Source of the DNA: Cloeon dipterum
Taxonomy: Eukaryota > Arthropoda > Insecta > Ephemeroptera > Baetidae
Length of the DNA stretch: 64,000 nt
Assembly (NCBI RefSeq): GCF_949628265.1
Contig: NC_088789.1
Span: 16,918,886-16,982,885 of the forward strand
Direction of reading: 5' to 3'
In this document: in pieces, positions 49,045 through 60,200 of the stretch
How the letters are laid out: each line of letters starts with the position of its first letter
Position numbering within the stretch: the stretch's first letter is position 1
Translations under genes and position numbers: made by a program
The notes under the pieces: generated by a model
What the model saw: only the letters and a program-made list of their open reading frames with translations
Told to the model about the DNA's origin: nothing
The model's database searches: none

Positions 49045-50027
49045 TCAATCTCCTGAATGTAAAATGGTCTGTCTATTCCAGCCTCGCCTGTTGTTCACGA
49101 TTTTGATTCTTCTGCCATTGATGATGGTGGTCGAGGTTCTCCGCATTTTGTATATCTTTGGAGTAGGCTTATAGTTTGTTACTGGTTCTCCTAGTTCATT
49201 TGTATAAAGAGCCGTCAGTTTTGGCGTCGTGCTTCCTATGGGCTCTTCTTCGTCAGTCAACGAAAACTTGGTCGATGCTGAGTGGGGATTGTCTGAAGGA
49301 TAGAACGTAAATTAACATTTTCCTACAAAGTTATGGGAAACAATAAAAGCGTTTTTTTTTAGAATTGCATGAAATGGCGACGATTTTAAAAATTTATTCA
49401 TGATAACGCACCTCCCTCTGGATTTTCGCCTCCATTATTATCACTTTCCCTATTTGAATCGGGATTATTACTAGCACCATGATCAGCTTGTCCATCGGCA
49501 GACGAATCTACTGCAGCTTCATCCCCTGACGCTGGATTTTCATCCCCCGACGCTGCATTTCCATTTACCGGAGCTGGGTTTTCATCACCTGATGCTACTG
49601 ACACTGTATTTTCGTCTCCTGAAGCTGGGTCCTTGTTCTCTGAATTTCCATTTTCATCTCCTGAAACTGCAGTTTCAATACCCGATGCTGGGTTTTCCAC
49701 TGGCTCTCCCACTGCATTTCCAGAATTTTCACCTCCTATATCTCCATCGCCAGATTCCGGCTGTGGGGATTCTTCGTTTTCGTCCAACATATCCTCGGCT
49801 CTTTTCTCGTCTTGGTCATCTGAGCTCGTAGTTGTTACCTCACTGCTGGTTTTGACTTTGTTCTTGGACGCTGGCTTCTTGATGTATTTCCACCGCCCAT
49901 CACTTTTTCCAGCGTGCACCCCCAACTCCATGGCTATTAAACTGGCCATGACAAGTATCTGGAAAATTTAAGATGGAAATTTGGAATAATGAAAAATTAA
50001 AATGCTCACTAAAAACGAACGCTCCAT
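49045..50027 (-). CDS. Secreted SGDEN-repeat protein, three exons, family unknown
   Basis: Exons 50027-50010, 49958-49412, 49292-49045 give 270 residues. The first exon codes only MERSFL; exon 2 completes the signal peptide (ILVMASLIAMELGVHA). A short basic stretch (GRWKYIKKPASKNKVK) follows, then a long acidic region with five SGDE units, mostly (A/V)SGDEN, in irregular tandem, poor in aromatic residues. The last exon is basic and Thr-rich (KPTPKIYKMRRTSTTIINGR) and ends GWNRQTILHSGD. There is no cysteine in the mature chain. The last 12 residues match the end of the neighbouring gene at 50426-51040 (KWNRNSLIKSGD). I do not recognise a family; an extracellular structural or matrix protein is a guess from composition. 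Confidence 0.78.
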
Positions 50028-50386
50028 TTTACATTTTCTCGGTTACATTGCAGACTGACACAATTTCCATCACGTTTCCCTCATATCATATGATCAGCTT
50101 TTCCGTTCGTCTACGTCACAGGAAATTTCGCAGCCATGTTTCATCCCGCCAGGCACAGTAATAAAAAATACATATCAAAAGTTCTATTCGATGTGACTGT
50201 AGCCCAGGCACCTTAAAAATTGACTGACGTTACTCATCATCTGCATTTTTATTTCTTTAATTTTTCCAAGCTTTCAACCAAAGATGAAATTTTAAGTCGC
50301 TCAATTTTAAATAAACTCGGATGATATATTTTATGATATGGTTTTAAATTATTTAAACAAAATTTTTGGGCTAAAACGCTAAAACT

Positions 50387-50392
50387 TTTATT
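50387..50392 (-). terminator. Polyadenylation signal AATAAA (gene 50426-51040)
   Basis: TTTATT on the plus strand, 33 nt beyond the stop codon. Confidence 0.65.
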
Positions 50393-50425
50393 CACGATTG
50401 TTACAAAATTTATTTTAATAAGATT

Positions 50426-51040
50426 CTAATCGCCAGACTTAATCAGCGAATTGCGGTTCCACTTTTCTGCAGGCGCCATGGCTCTCAGAAATGTATCTCT
50501 ATTTGCGTCATTGCTCTTTTGACCATTATTAGTTTGAGTAGGCCATCGATTTCTGTTTTGGGTTCTAGACTGGTCCACATTGTTTATACGCCTCCGCTTG
50601 TTTCTGTTGCTGGCCCACGGAGATTTGGATGTGGTCGACCTGCCCGTCCAAGCCACGGTCAAAGACGTCCAGCCAGAGAAGGTGGTATCTTCGCCCTCTG
50701 GATAGTCGGAGGGAAGCTCTTGGTCTGGGTTGAAAGGTTCTTGCTCGCCGTCCAGCGGGTACCGAGTTGTTGATTGGCCATCAAACTCTGAGCCGAAAGG
50801 GTTGAAAACTTGCGGCGTCGTTAGTGAGTAATCCCCTGCTTCTTGTGCGGCATTTATCGCTCCATGAGTTGTCATTTGAGAATCCTCTGAGAGCGTCGAC
50901 GTCGTTTCTTGTGAACGCACAGGTACCCATAATACTGTGATTGCTATCCAAATTCGCACAACGACTTGCTGAATTTACAAAAACTTGTGAATATAATTTT
51001 TCAGATAGTTTCAAATGGTATGTCTTACTATGTAGGCCAT
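50426..51040 (-). CDS. Secreted low-complexity protein with WNR...SGD tail, two exons, family unknown
   Basis: Exons 51040-51029 (MAYI) and 50968-50426 join in phase 0 into 184 residues. The spliced N-terminus MAYIQVVVRIWIAITVLWV is a good signal peptide; starting at the internal Met (50959) would give a shorter one. The mature chain is acidic with many Thr/Ser/Pro in its first half (LPSDYPEGEDTTFSGW). It turns basic and Asn/Arg-rich (SNRNKRRRINNVDQSRTQNR) and ends EKWNRNSLIKSGD. There is no cysteine. The acid-to-base layout and the tail resemble the downstream gene (49045-50027), which suggests an old tandem duplication. I do not recognise a family. Confidence 0.76.
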
Positions 51041-51438
51041 TCCTAGAATTATCATATGGATATATTGCCTCCACCAGGCGTATCAAATTTTCGTGTGATC
51101 ACCTCTCTCCATCAGCAAAAATACGTTTTGTTAAAATTTCTGTTCAACTGTGCCAATCAGATTCTGCGCACAACAACGGGAAGCTAGTCATCTCTCGTCA
51201 TGGGCACTATGTTGAGCGGAATTCGTTTTTTTTTTCATTTTGAGCAAGGATATTAAATCCAATGTTAATTTTTACAACTCCCAAAGTTCATAATTATTGT
51301 ATAACAAATCGCCTTGCACTCGTACCGACTGAGGGTCTTTGCAATTAAATAAAAAAATTCGTCTTAAATTGGGAATAAGTTATTTTAATTCATTGACTAT
51401 ATTTTCATATAAAACATTATTGATCTATTTTTGTTGCT

Positions 51439-53507
51439 CTATTCCTCCTTCGACACAGCAGGACAGTTATAAAAGTTACAAGCGTCGTCCCTCACTGCCT
51501 TGAACAGTGTTCCGACGTTGAGGAGCTCGGCCAATGGGGCGGGCGTCCTGAAACAAAAAAAAATTGAATTTTTTGCAGTAGTGTCGTTTGCGATCGAAAC
51601 TCACTCGTGAGCCACAGCCCAGAATCCCTGCTGCACGGAGTTGGCGCTAGCTTCTTTGCCCAGCCTAGCGATTTGGCAGAACAAAAATGCGTCGCACTCG
51701 TCCTTGTTGAGAGCCTTGAAGCCACCATGCTTTTCGATCATTTCCAACACAGGGAAGCTCTCAATCACTGGCCCGTCTTCCGTGGAGCGCTGTTTTTGCA
51801 CCGTTCCCAAGGGCTTGACGGTTCTAAAATGGGCAGATTTAATTAAATTTGGAAATATTCATAAAATTTACGGGCTTACTGGGTTGCATTGATGTGCACA
51901 ACGTTTGGTGGGAGGGCGGCGAGGAAAAGTCCAATTGGGATTGCTGCTGTCAGAATCTTCACAATTTTCTTCCACGGGCTGCCATCGTGACGGAAAAGTG
52001 AACTGAAATAATTAAAAATATATACAATTATATAATACGCTCTGACTCTGAAAAGACGAAATGCCACGGGTCGAAAGACAAAATTTGCATGACGTCAAGC
52101 ATACTCGACGAAATTAGCACCAGAAATTAATTAGTCTTTGCTATAGTAGAATCAGATTCGAAAAAATAATTTCACGGGTTTTACGGGAAAATATTGGACA
52201 ACTTTGATACCTATATCAGTATAATATCTCATCTTCGCCTTATTGGAAATTAAAAAAAAGTGTGCTTTGGTTTTCTTTCGCCGATCCAAATCAAATTTTA
52301 TTTCCTAGGTCAAAGGCCACTTCTATTAATTTTTAGTTTCTAATTAAAATTTTGGAAATGGGCTCAGAATTTAAGAATGTTGAAAATGTACTTAAAAGCT
52401 GTTCCACGACATGTGTGCACTTTTGTGAAATTTTCAGAGTGGTGTTCATTTTCGTTTTAGGGAAATAATTCCACTTCAAATCTCGGGAAAACAACAATTA
52501 TTTCGATTTTTTGTTTTTCATATTTTTTCCAGTCTAATTATCGGATTGTTCAAACATAATTGCAAAAATTGCACACCATGTTGGACTAATTTTTGATAAA
52601 GCTTCATTAATGAGCAATTTTAACTTCCCAGAAAATCATAAAAATCGCCCCCATTCATCTCTAAATACAACCATTTTAGGCAGAAAATGAAACTAAAATC
52701 AATCAACTTAAAAAAGTTATTTGTCCAGCTAAGGATGTTTTCCCCATTTTTCAATAGATTTCATTTAAAAATTTAGAGATGATCATTCAGAGAAAGCCTG
52801 AAAAAATATTTTTTCTGTGGTCTCAAAAAACGAACTAAAGAAAAAAGTGCCAAGCTTACTTGTGAAGATCGAGTTTGCCGAAACCGAACTTGTGCGGCGA
52901 GACGTGAGCGGTTTTTCCACCGTAAGGGTAGGGCGGCTCCTCGTACGCTGGGACAGCAAAGCTGCCGGATGGCGCCGCCTCGTATGTGTAGGGATGAGGC
53001 GCCGACGCAGCGGCGGCGGAGCCTCCAGAGGCGCCGTCGAATTTGACGGGCTTGTAGACCATCATGTGCGGAGTGTGCGCGCCACTGGTGCCGTACGTGC
53101 TCATCACCTTCTCCTCGGCAGACTGCGAGTTGTCAGTGAACTTGATGGGGTTGGACGTCGGCCGCGGCTCGTTCAGCACCGCGCCTGACGTCACCAGGGC
53201 CATGAGGCTGACAAATGAAAATACCTGAAACCTCTGAATATCAATAACTTTTTCACCGTGTACAATGGGAATGTTTCGAAGACTAAAAACGTTTTCATTC
53301 GAAAAATAGGGGATTTTTCCAATTTACTCTTGGGTCAGCGAAAAAAAATTTTATATTGAATATTTGCCGATATTTTAACCTTTCCGTTTAAACTGAACTA
53401 ACATAGGGAACGCTAAAAATAAGTTCAAAATTTAAAATTTATCTGTTCACTTTCCAAGCAAATAATTTTTGGAGGAAACTGCGCTGACGTGCACTTACCT
53501 TCAGCAT
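51439..53507 (-). CDS. Secreted or membrane-linked protein with a four-cysteine C-terminal region, five exons
   Basis: Exons 53507-53499 (MLK), 53224-52860, 52002-51880, 51823-51605, 51547-51439 give 274 residues with no internal stop. The spliced signal peptide reads MLKVFSFVSLMALVTSGA. The first part is Pro/Tyr/Ala-rich and cuticle-like in composition (YKPVKFDGASGGSAAAASAP, VPAYEEPPYPYGG). Exon 3 carries a hydrophobic stretch (KIVKILTAAIPIGLFLAALP) that could be a membrane helix or an amphipathic segment. Exons 4-5 hold a compact region with cysteines in CDAFLFC and CNFYNC and a conserved-looking layout (CQIARLGKEA...QQGFW...ETPAPLAELL). Similar Cys-spaced tails occur in uncharacterised arthropod secreted proteins, but I cannot name the family. 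The open frame on the plus strand at 52817-53188 is the antisense shadow of exon 2. Confidence 0.78.
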
Positions 53508-53999
53508 TCTGTGTGCGACTGTCACGCTTTGTGCGTCACTGCTGGTTTAAATACTTTTTTTGAAGCTCGTTGCGTCTGTCAGGTTACGGACGAAGGACCA
53601 AAATTTATCTTGAGCGCGTGCACACACACACATATTGTTCCCTTGCTGAGTGCCGTTTTTAATTCACTTTCGCACTACTCTCTCTGCGACAGTGCGTTTT
53701 GCAGAGCTCTCGATTCTCCTTTGACATCAGACTCGCAGCTCTCTAGCGCTTCAAATTGCATATCTTTTGTGCTAGTCGCGTAATGAAAATTATAAATCTT
53801 TATTCTTAACTGGCTATTGTTTTTGTTCAAACCGTTTCACTTTTGATTTTAAGAGAGCGGCGCTTTTGTTATGTTATGCTCTCACAGAGTTTATTGTGCA
53901 TGAGAAACTAACAATTAGTCAATTCACTTTTTTTAAATTTTTATTTGGGTAATTAATTTGATCTAGAATTTAAAATGAAGGTTTTATATATAACAGAGA

Positions 54000-54005
54000 T
54001 TTATT
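54000..54005 (-). terminator. Polyadenylation signal AATAAA (mucin-like gene)
   Basis: TTTATT on the plus strand, 38 nt beyond the stop codon at 54043. Confidence 0.65.
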
Positions 54006-54042
54006 AATTCATTAAAGCCAACAAACTGTTTTTTTTGCAATA

Positions 54043-56429
54043 TCAAAAGTCTTCAGGAATCAACGGGAGTGTTTCCATATCATCATTCTCATCTGAGCAA
54101 TCTTCTTCACTTGACCCGAGGCCACTACCTTCTCCACCTCCCTCCTCGGATGAATTCTCAGCACTGCTTCCAATTATTTTTTTCGGGTTTTTACAGGGCT
54201 TTGTAGGTTTTGTTGGGTGAATAGGGTGAGTGGGATGGGGTTTTACGGTCGTTGAGGTTGTTGTCTGACTTGGTTTCGTAGGTTGCGGCATTTTGGTTGT
54301 TGTCGCTTTCGTTGTGGTTGGTGCTGGTGTCGTTACGAGGTTACCATCCTCTGAACACTCTTCTTCTTCACTTGACTCTTCGTCACTTCCCTCTCCAATC
54401 ACCTCTTTGGATGAAGATTTCTTGCTTCGAGTCTTTTTAGGGTTTTTACAAGGCTTCGTAGGTTTTGTTGGGTGAACGGGGTGAGTGGGATGAGGTTTTT
54501 CGGTAGTTGAGGTTGTTGTCTGACTTGGTTTAGTAGGTTGCGGCATTTTGGTTGTTGTCGTTGTCGTTTTTTCTGTCGTTGTCGGCATTGCTGTCGTTGT
54601 CGGCATTGTTGTCGTTGTCGGTTTTGCTGTCGTTGTCGGTTTTGCTGTCGTTGTCGGTTTTGCTGTCGTTGTCGGCATTGCTGTCGTTGTCGGTTTTGCT
54701 GTCGTTGTCGGTGTTGCTGTCGTTGTCGCTTTTGTTGTGGTTGGTGCTGGTGTCGTTACAAGGTTACCATCCTCTGAACACTCTTCTTCTTCACTTGACC
54801 CTTCGTCACTGCCCACTCCAATCACCTCTCTGGATGAAGATTTTTCACTTTTTGTCTTTTTCGGGGTTTTACAAGGCTTTGCTGGTTTTGTTGGGTGAAA
54901 GGGGGAAGTGGGGTGAGGAGGATGGGTTTTTTCGGTAGTTGAGGTTGTTGTCTGACTTGGTTTAGTAGGTTGCGGCATTTTGGTTGTTGTCGTTGTCGTT
55001 TTTGCTGTCGTTGTCGGTTTTGCTGTCGTTGTCGGCATTGCTGTCGTTGTGACTGGTATTGAGGTGGTTGTAGGTTTTTGATTTTGATTTGCGAGTGTTT
55101 TTTTCGTGATCTGCGTCGTCACTGTTGTTTTACTCAGGAGAGTTGGTGCTGGTGTCATCATCGTTGTAAGTTTTTTGGCCGTCCTTTGCTGATTTGGCTT
55201 TTTGGTTGTTGCTTCATTTTTTACCTCTTCTTTTTCTTCTGAAGAAGAATAATCAGATCTGTCGTGTGCAGCCGAAAATGCAGTTTGGCTATATGCTGCT
55301 CTGCCTCGGCGCGAAGCAGGAATGCCGCGCTTTCTTCTCACGATGGGCCTATACAATTTAAACCATGAACTTTAAATTGTCTCTATAAAAATTTAATCGA
55401 GGGTCGCTTACAAATTGCTTTCCCCAAAATCCTCTTGGAGCGTAAAACTGAGTAATTTCCGTCCTACTACACCACTGAGATTTGAGTAGTCTGTGAAAAA
55501 TAGAACGGGATATTGTAAAAATTAGGTGCTGTTAATACATAATTTTCTAACGCGCACATTATTCCTAACGAATAAAATGTCCTAAAATACCTGGATTTTG
55601 GATACTTCTCATAATACTCACTTGCTAATTTTTGGATAATTCAATTATTTACGTGATCATATAAATTGGTGGAAATGTGAAATGTATATAATTTGAAATT
55701 AAATTTGTATACATATTTATTTTAATGAAAAAGGAAAATACGGCACATTTCTTAATTCATTTTGTTATGACAGTTAAATTTTCACTGAATTAGCAGTTGA
55801 ATTTGACTAATTTAGGATATTGTCGGATTCCTTTGTTTAGAACATTATTTTTAGGACATTTTTGGAGGAACCTATTTAGGACATGTACGTGAGGACTTTG
55901 TATGATTTTTCGTTCAGAACACTATATCCCTAGGACACCCAGTTAAAATTTTGCCATGGCTCTTAGTAGTCAATTTTAATTTTCCCTATCAATAATCAAA
56001 GGTAGATTAGAGTGAAGTAGTAAAAATATCAAAAGAGTAGGGATGCTGTTTGTTATGAGAATTACCAGTAGGAGTTGTGGTGGTTGTAGTAGTAGTGGTA
56101 GTAGTGGTCGTCGTCGTCGTTGTAGGTTTCGTCGTGGTGACGATGCTTGCCTCTTTGGGCATCTCAATGAAGCCTTCGTCTTTGGGAAAGTATTCCACGG
56201 GTTCAACAGTGTCTTTGACCCAGGTATCAGTGTCATTCCAAAATTTAAAATCTATTTTTTGCAATTTAGTACAAGGCTGAAATAGGCAAGTGAAATCCAT
56301 CTCACCTGTTGTTAAATCGGAGATTGGAGCTGTTCTAACGCTGGAAAAATATCTCGACCACGACAGGACCAGTAAAAATTTTGAAATCATTAATCTAGTC
56401 TTCATCTTAATGAAAATTCTAAATTCCAA
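54043..56429 (-). CDS. Secreted Thr/Pro-rich mucin-like protein with three Cys-bearing cassettes, three exons
   Basis: Exons 56429-56066, 55490-55412, 55348-54043 join into 582 residues; starting at the second Met (56405) would remove 8. A signal sequence (KTRLMISKFLLVLSW) opens a small domain with FTCLFQPCTKLQK and FWNDTDTWVKD. A poly-Thr run of about 17 residues ends exon 1. Exon 2 leads to LPIVRRKRG (residues 148-156), a furin-type RRKR site. Exon 3 is a mucin region of TTTAKP/TTTAMP units, expected to be O-glycosylated, and three long cassettes. Each cassette runs KMPQPTKPSQTTTSTT, then HPTKPTKPCKNPKK, then an acidic EEEECSEDGN (or EEDCSDEN) with one Cys each. Family unknown; a matrix, glue or peritrophic mucin is a guess. 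Cys-rich open frames on the plus strand here are antisense to the Thr repeats. Confidence 0.78.
54545..54740. repeat. Coding minisatellite, unit GCTGTCGTTGTCGGTTTT-like
   Basis: About ten near-identical 18-bp units (GTCGTTGTCGGTTTTGCT with variants) encode the TTTAKP/TTTAMP repeats of the mucin-like gene on the other strand. A shorter run lies at about 54980-55050. Length is likely to vary between alleles. Confidence 0.85.
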
Positions 56430-57222
56430 CTAACGACCTCCGTTGTTGGACGCAGAGTGAACCTCAATGCTGCGCAGGGAGGAAGTTAAGCTGCGTTCGC
56501 ACGTCAATCTTTTTGTAAAAATATTAACATTAAAGAAGCCTTCTTATTCAGAATGCTCCACGATAAGCCAAAACAAGCACGTTCTGTGTGGCAAATAAGC
56601 AGTATTTATGTGCATTTAACGTGAAACTTAACGTCATTTGACGTGCAGCAAGATATAAGAGCCACATTGTGTTTGCACTTGGAGCAGAATAAAATACGAG
56701 AGCGTATTAACGCGTGCGTCTGTTTACACCAAATAAAAGTAAAACGAGTGAGAATATTCAAAATTCGAATTTATTCGTATTTTCAGAATACCTTCACAAT
56801 GATGATGCGCTATTATATTGTCAAAAAATGCACACCAACAAGCATCATAATACAATACGGTATCGCATTCTCCATGGGTACGTAATTACGTAGCTACACG
56901 AAAAAGGACGTGTTTCATTAGCACAAACTCCCAGTGAAAATAATTTAGCAGCAGTCCCTCTACAGCCCATTACTGTATTAAGTTTTCTTAGTTCATTTCA
57001 GTGATTTTCGGCTCAAGAACTACAAATTATGTTAACAATATATTTGGTTATTAATAGAATAAATAACTTGAGGTCACCAATCAACTCAATACAGCTCAAA
57101 ATTAATAGAAAAATCTTAACTCTTCGCGTGCTGCCTCAGGTAGCACAGCAACTCATAGTTTAAAAAATCACCAACACTAAAGATTTAGATCACTCAGCGT
57201 CTGACCCATCGCAGAGATTGCT
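56430..57222. other. Region between the mucin-like gene and the EML gene
   Basis: Should contain the promoter of the mucin-like gene and the EML 3' UTR. No exon or RNA gene seen. Confidence 0.45.
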
Positions 57223-60200
57223 TCAGCACACCATCCACTGCATGATGCTGTTGTCGTTGCCTCCAGTTGAGATGAGCCTCGAGTCTTCGTTCAGGAAACG
57301 GACAGCTGTGACGTGACTGCTGTGGCCGCCGTAAGTGTGGCACAAGGACTAAAAATCAAATCAAAATGGTCACTCATTTGATGTAATATGACCTTTAATC
57401 AGGGTTGCAAAAACCCCGCATTAAAAAAATGCAATCAAGTGGTTTAAAACAGGGTTAATCAATTTTTACCAGTATCTTGCAGGCAATATTTGAACCCCAG
57501 TTTTCATTAATTTTGTAATTATTTGCTCATGACCTCAACTTGAAAAATTATCGGAGATAAGTTTTTGGAGAAATTGAGGCAGCAAATGGCAATTTAAAAG
57601 AAAAAAATCTGCACAGTAGAGGAAATTTTGACCAGTACGATCGCAAATTTTAGATTTTTAGCAGGGGGAAAATGGAAAAATTCAACCGGGGAGTGATCAT
57701 GAGCAAATACGACCCTGCCTTAAATAGATCCGAGCTTCTGATTTTGATGGGAAACTACATAGAAACGATACAAAGAAAAACGCTACTTTATTTCGGCGAG
57801 AGTTTACTGCGGCCCAAAAATCACATCAGAGACGCCCCGAGGGATGGAAAACTGATTTCAAATTTTTACATCGCTGTATTTTTTGTGTATTGCGTCAAAA
57901 AATTCGGGCCTTCGATATCTGGTGGCGATTTAAAGAAATCGGACAGATTTGAGAGACCTTTACCGATTTTAACTAGCTTTTAAATGGCGTTGAGTTTGTT
58001 CATTTTGCACTTCTATGGTAACTAAGATAATCATATTTAAAAAAACTGTGCCCCTGTAAGTGAGGTAATTTTTGGATTACAGGAAAATAATATATCACCG
58101 GCCTTTCTAGCGGCAGTTAACATGCCACAGTTTCATACAAATCAATTAGACCATTCCAAATTTGAGTCAGTTCCAGATGGACAATGGGACAAGCCATGTA
58201 AGTGGTAAATTTTAAAAGAGGGGAAATCTGATCAGAAAATCCTCGATGCTGCTTGACTGACGCAACGCGTTTGTCAGCAGCTCTCGCGCGATTTACAACA
58301 CGTGTGAGCTGCATTTTTAATTTATTAACAGACGTTCAGCGACTTTTTTGAGACCGCTTGTCTATTTTTAAGGTTTTAATGAAGCAAGAAATAATTCCAG
58401 CCAGCAAAATTGAGTTTCTTCTTTTCTAAATCAAAATAAAAATACTCACTCTTGGCTGGCAAGCTGGGTACGCGTAGAGTTTGACTTTGCCAAAGTCGTC
58501 AGCAGTCGCGAGCAGCTTCCCGCTGTGTGAGCGTTCGCAACTGTTGACGTCAGTGCCGTCCGCACCTTCGGGCCAAACGCCCAGGGTCGAGAAGTTGAGA
58601 GGACAGCTTAGAGTGGCCCAGGACACGTCGCGCATATCGCTGCTGTGGGTCACCTGTCTACAGGTACTTGCGTTCCCTGCAAGAGCGGAATTCCATTGAT
58701 ATATGTTCAGCTGCGATTTAAAACACTCACAATAGAGGAGCTCATAGTCGCCAGAGTTGCTCTGGAGATAGCAGCCGTCTTCGGACCAGTCAAGATGTGT
58801 GATGAAACTTGAGTGACCCTGAAAATAAAATAAATTAATGAATCTCACCAATGCTTTGCTGGAACAAAAATTAAGGGTGAATATAAATTAACTGCATAAA
58901 ACCGTGCAAAAACCTTCAAAGGACACAGTTAAACTAATTTCCAACTCACAACTCAGTCAGTAGAATAAAATTAGGGTTTATTTTAGAGAACTAGTAAACA
59001 ACTGATACTTCTACACGACCAAAAAGCACTCTCGACATACCAGCAACGCTAGAAGAGAGGCGCTTCGCTTGCGCTTTCGTTCAGGCTGATGAAAGGAGAA
59101 ATTATTACACATTTTCCAATAGTAAAGTGATATTATAAGTCATGAAATTTTGCATTTTGGTTCTATTTGGTGCGCTTGAAAAGATTTTACCGTGACATGA
59201 ACAGTATTCTGAGTGGTCTGAATTTTAATTACGGCTAATAAAGAGATGTGACGAAATGTACTTACCACACAACGACCTATTCGCTCAAACTTCCTATACT
59301 CATCGCTGGCCTGGTACACGTAAATGTTGTTATCCCTGGAGCCAAGCGCGCAGAGTTTGCCGTTTGGTGAAAACTTTACCACCTGTGAACACAAAAGATT
59401 GTTTAATCAAGTGCAAAAAGGTTAAAATATTTGAAAAGCTAAATATTTTGCACACATTTGTATTTGCAGAGTTTATAACTGCTCGGCAACTGACTGATTC
59501 CGTCACACAAGCATGAAATGATGCAGAAAAGTAATCTTATAATTTAACACGTAGCTATTAACCCTAATTTGTGTTCAAAGAAAAACTCAAGTTTCGAAAC
59601 AGAAACAAACAAAGAAATTCACTGAGCGGAATTAAAGATGGGAGGCTCTTGGCGTCATTTTGAGAAGAAACATATAATTCCAAAGCATGTAAACCGTACA
59701 GCGCGACTGTTCAATTTATTCTCCTTAAAATTTCACACATTTAGCCGCTCATTCTTGGTCAGTTCCGCGAAGAGAATGAGAGACAATTCGTAATATTTTA
59801 ACTGTTCATTTAAACATTCAACTGTCCTTTCAAAATTCCTTTCTGCTTATCAATTGTTTCTCAGCGTTCTTTTTATTTCGAGTGGTAATTTTTTGAGCTT
59901 GTGTGAAATACAAAGAATGCCTTGTGTATATAAACTTGCAACACGGTAAGATGAGATAGTGAGGTTTCAACGTTATAACCCATAAAAATGTGTATTTGAT
60001 TTGATTTTATGACGCATGCCAATTTTTTTCTTCGACCCGGGACATTTCGTCATATAGAAAAATCATCAACAAGTTTTAGCATAATAGGAGACGAAAAAAA
60101 ATTAGCGCACCTGGATAGGCTCATTCCCATCGACCATCTGGACCAGCAGCTCTCTGGTTTCAGCGTGTAGCACGAGCCAGCGGCCACTGCAGAGTCCGAG

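Noticed and set aside
54538-54777. Cysteine-rich repeat open frame (CRFCCRC units) on the plus strand
   Set aside because: Antisense of the Thr/Pro repeats in the mucin-like gene; the three-exon minus-strand model explains the region.
57672-57983. 103-codon open frame in the last EML intron
   Set aside because: AT-rich, no domain; inside an intron whose flanking exons join in phase.
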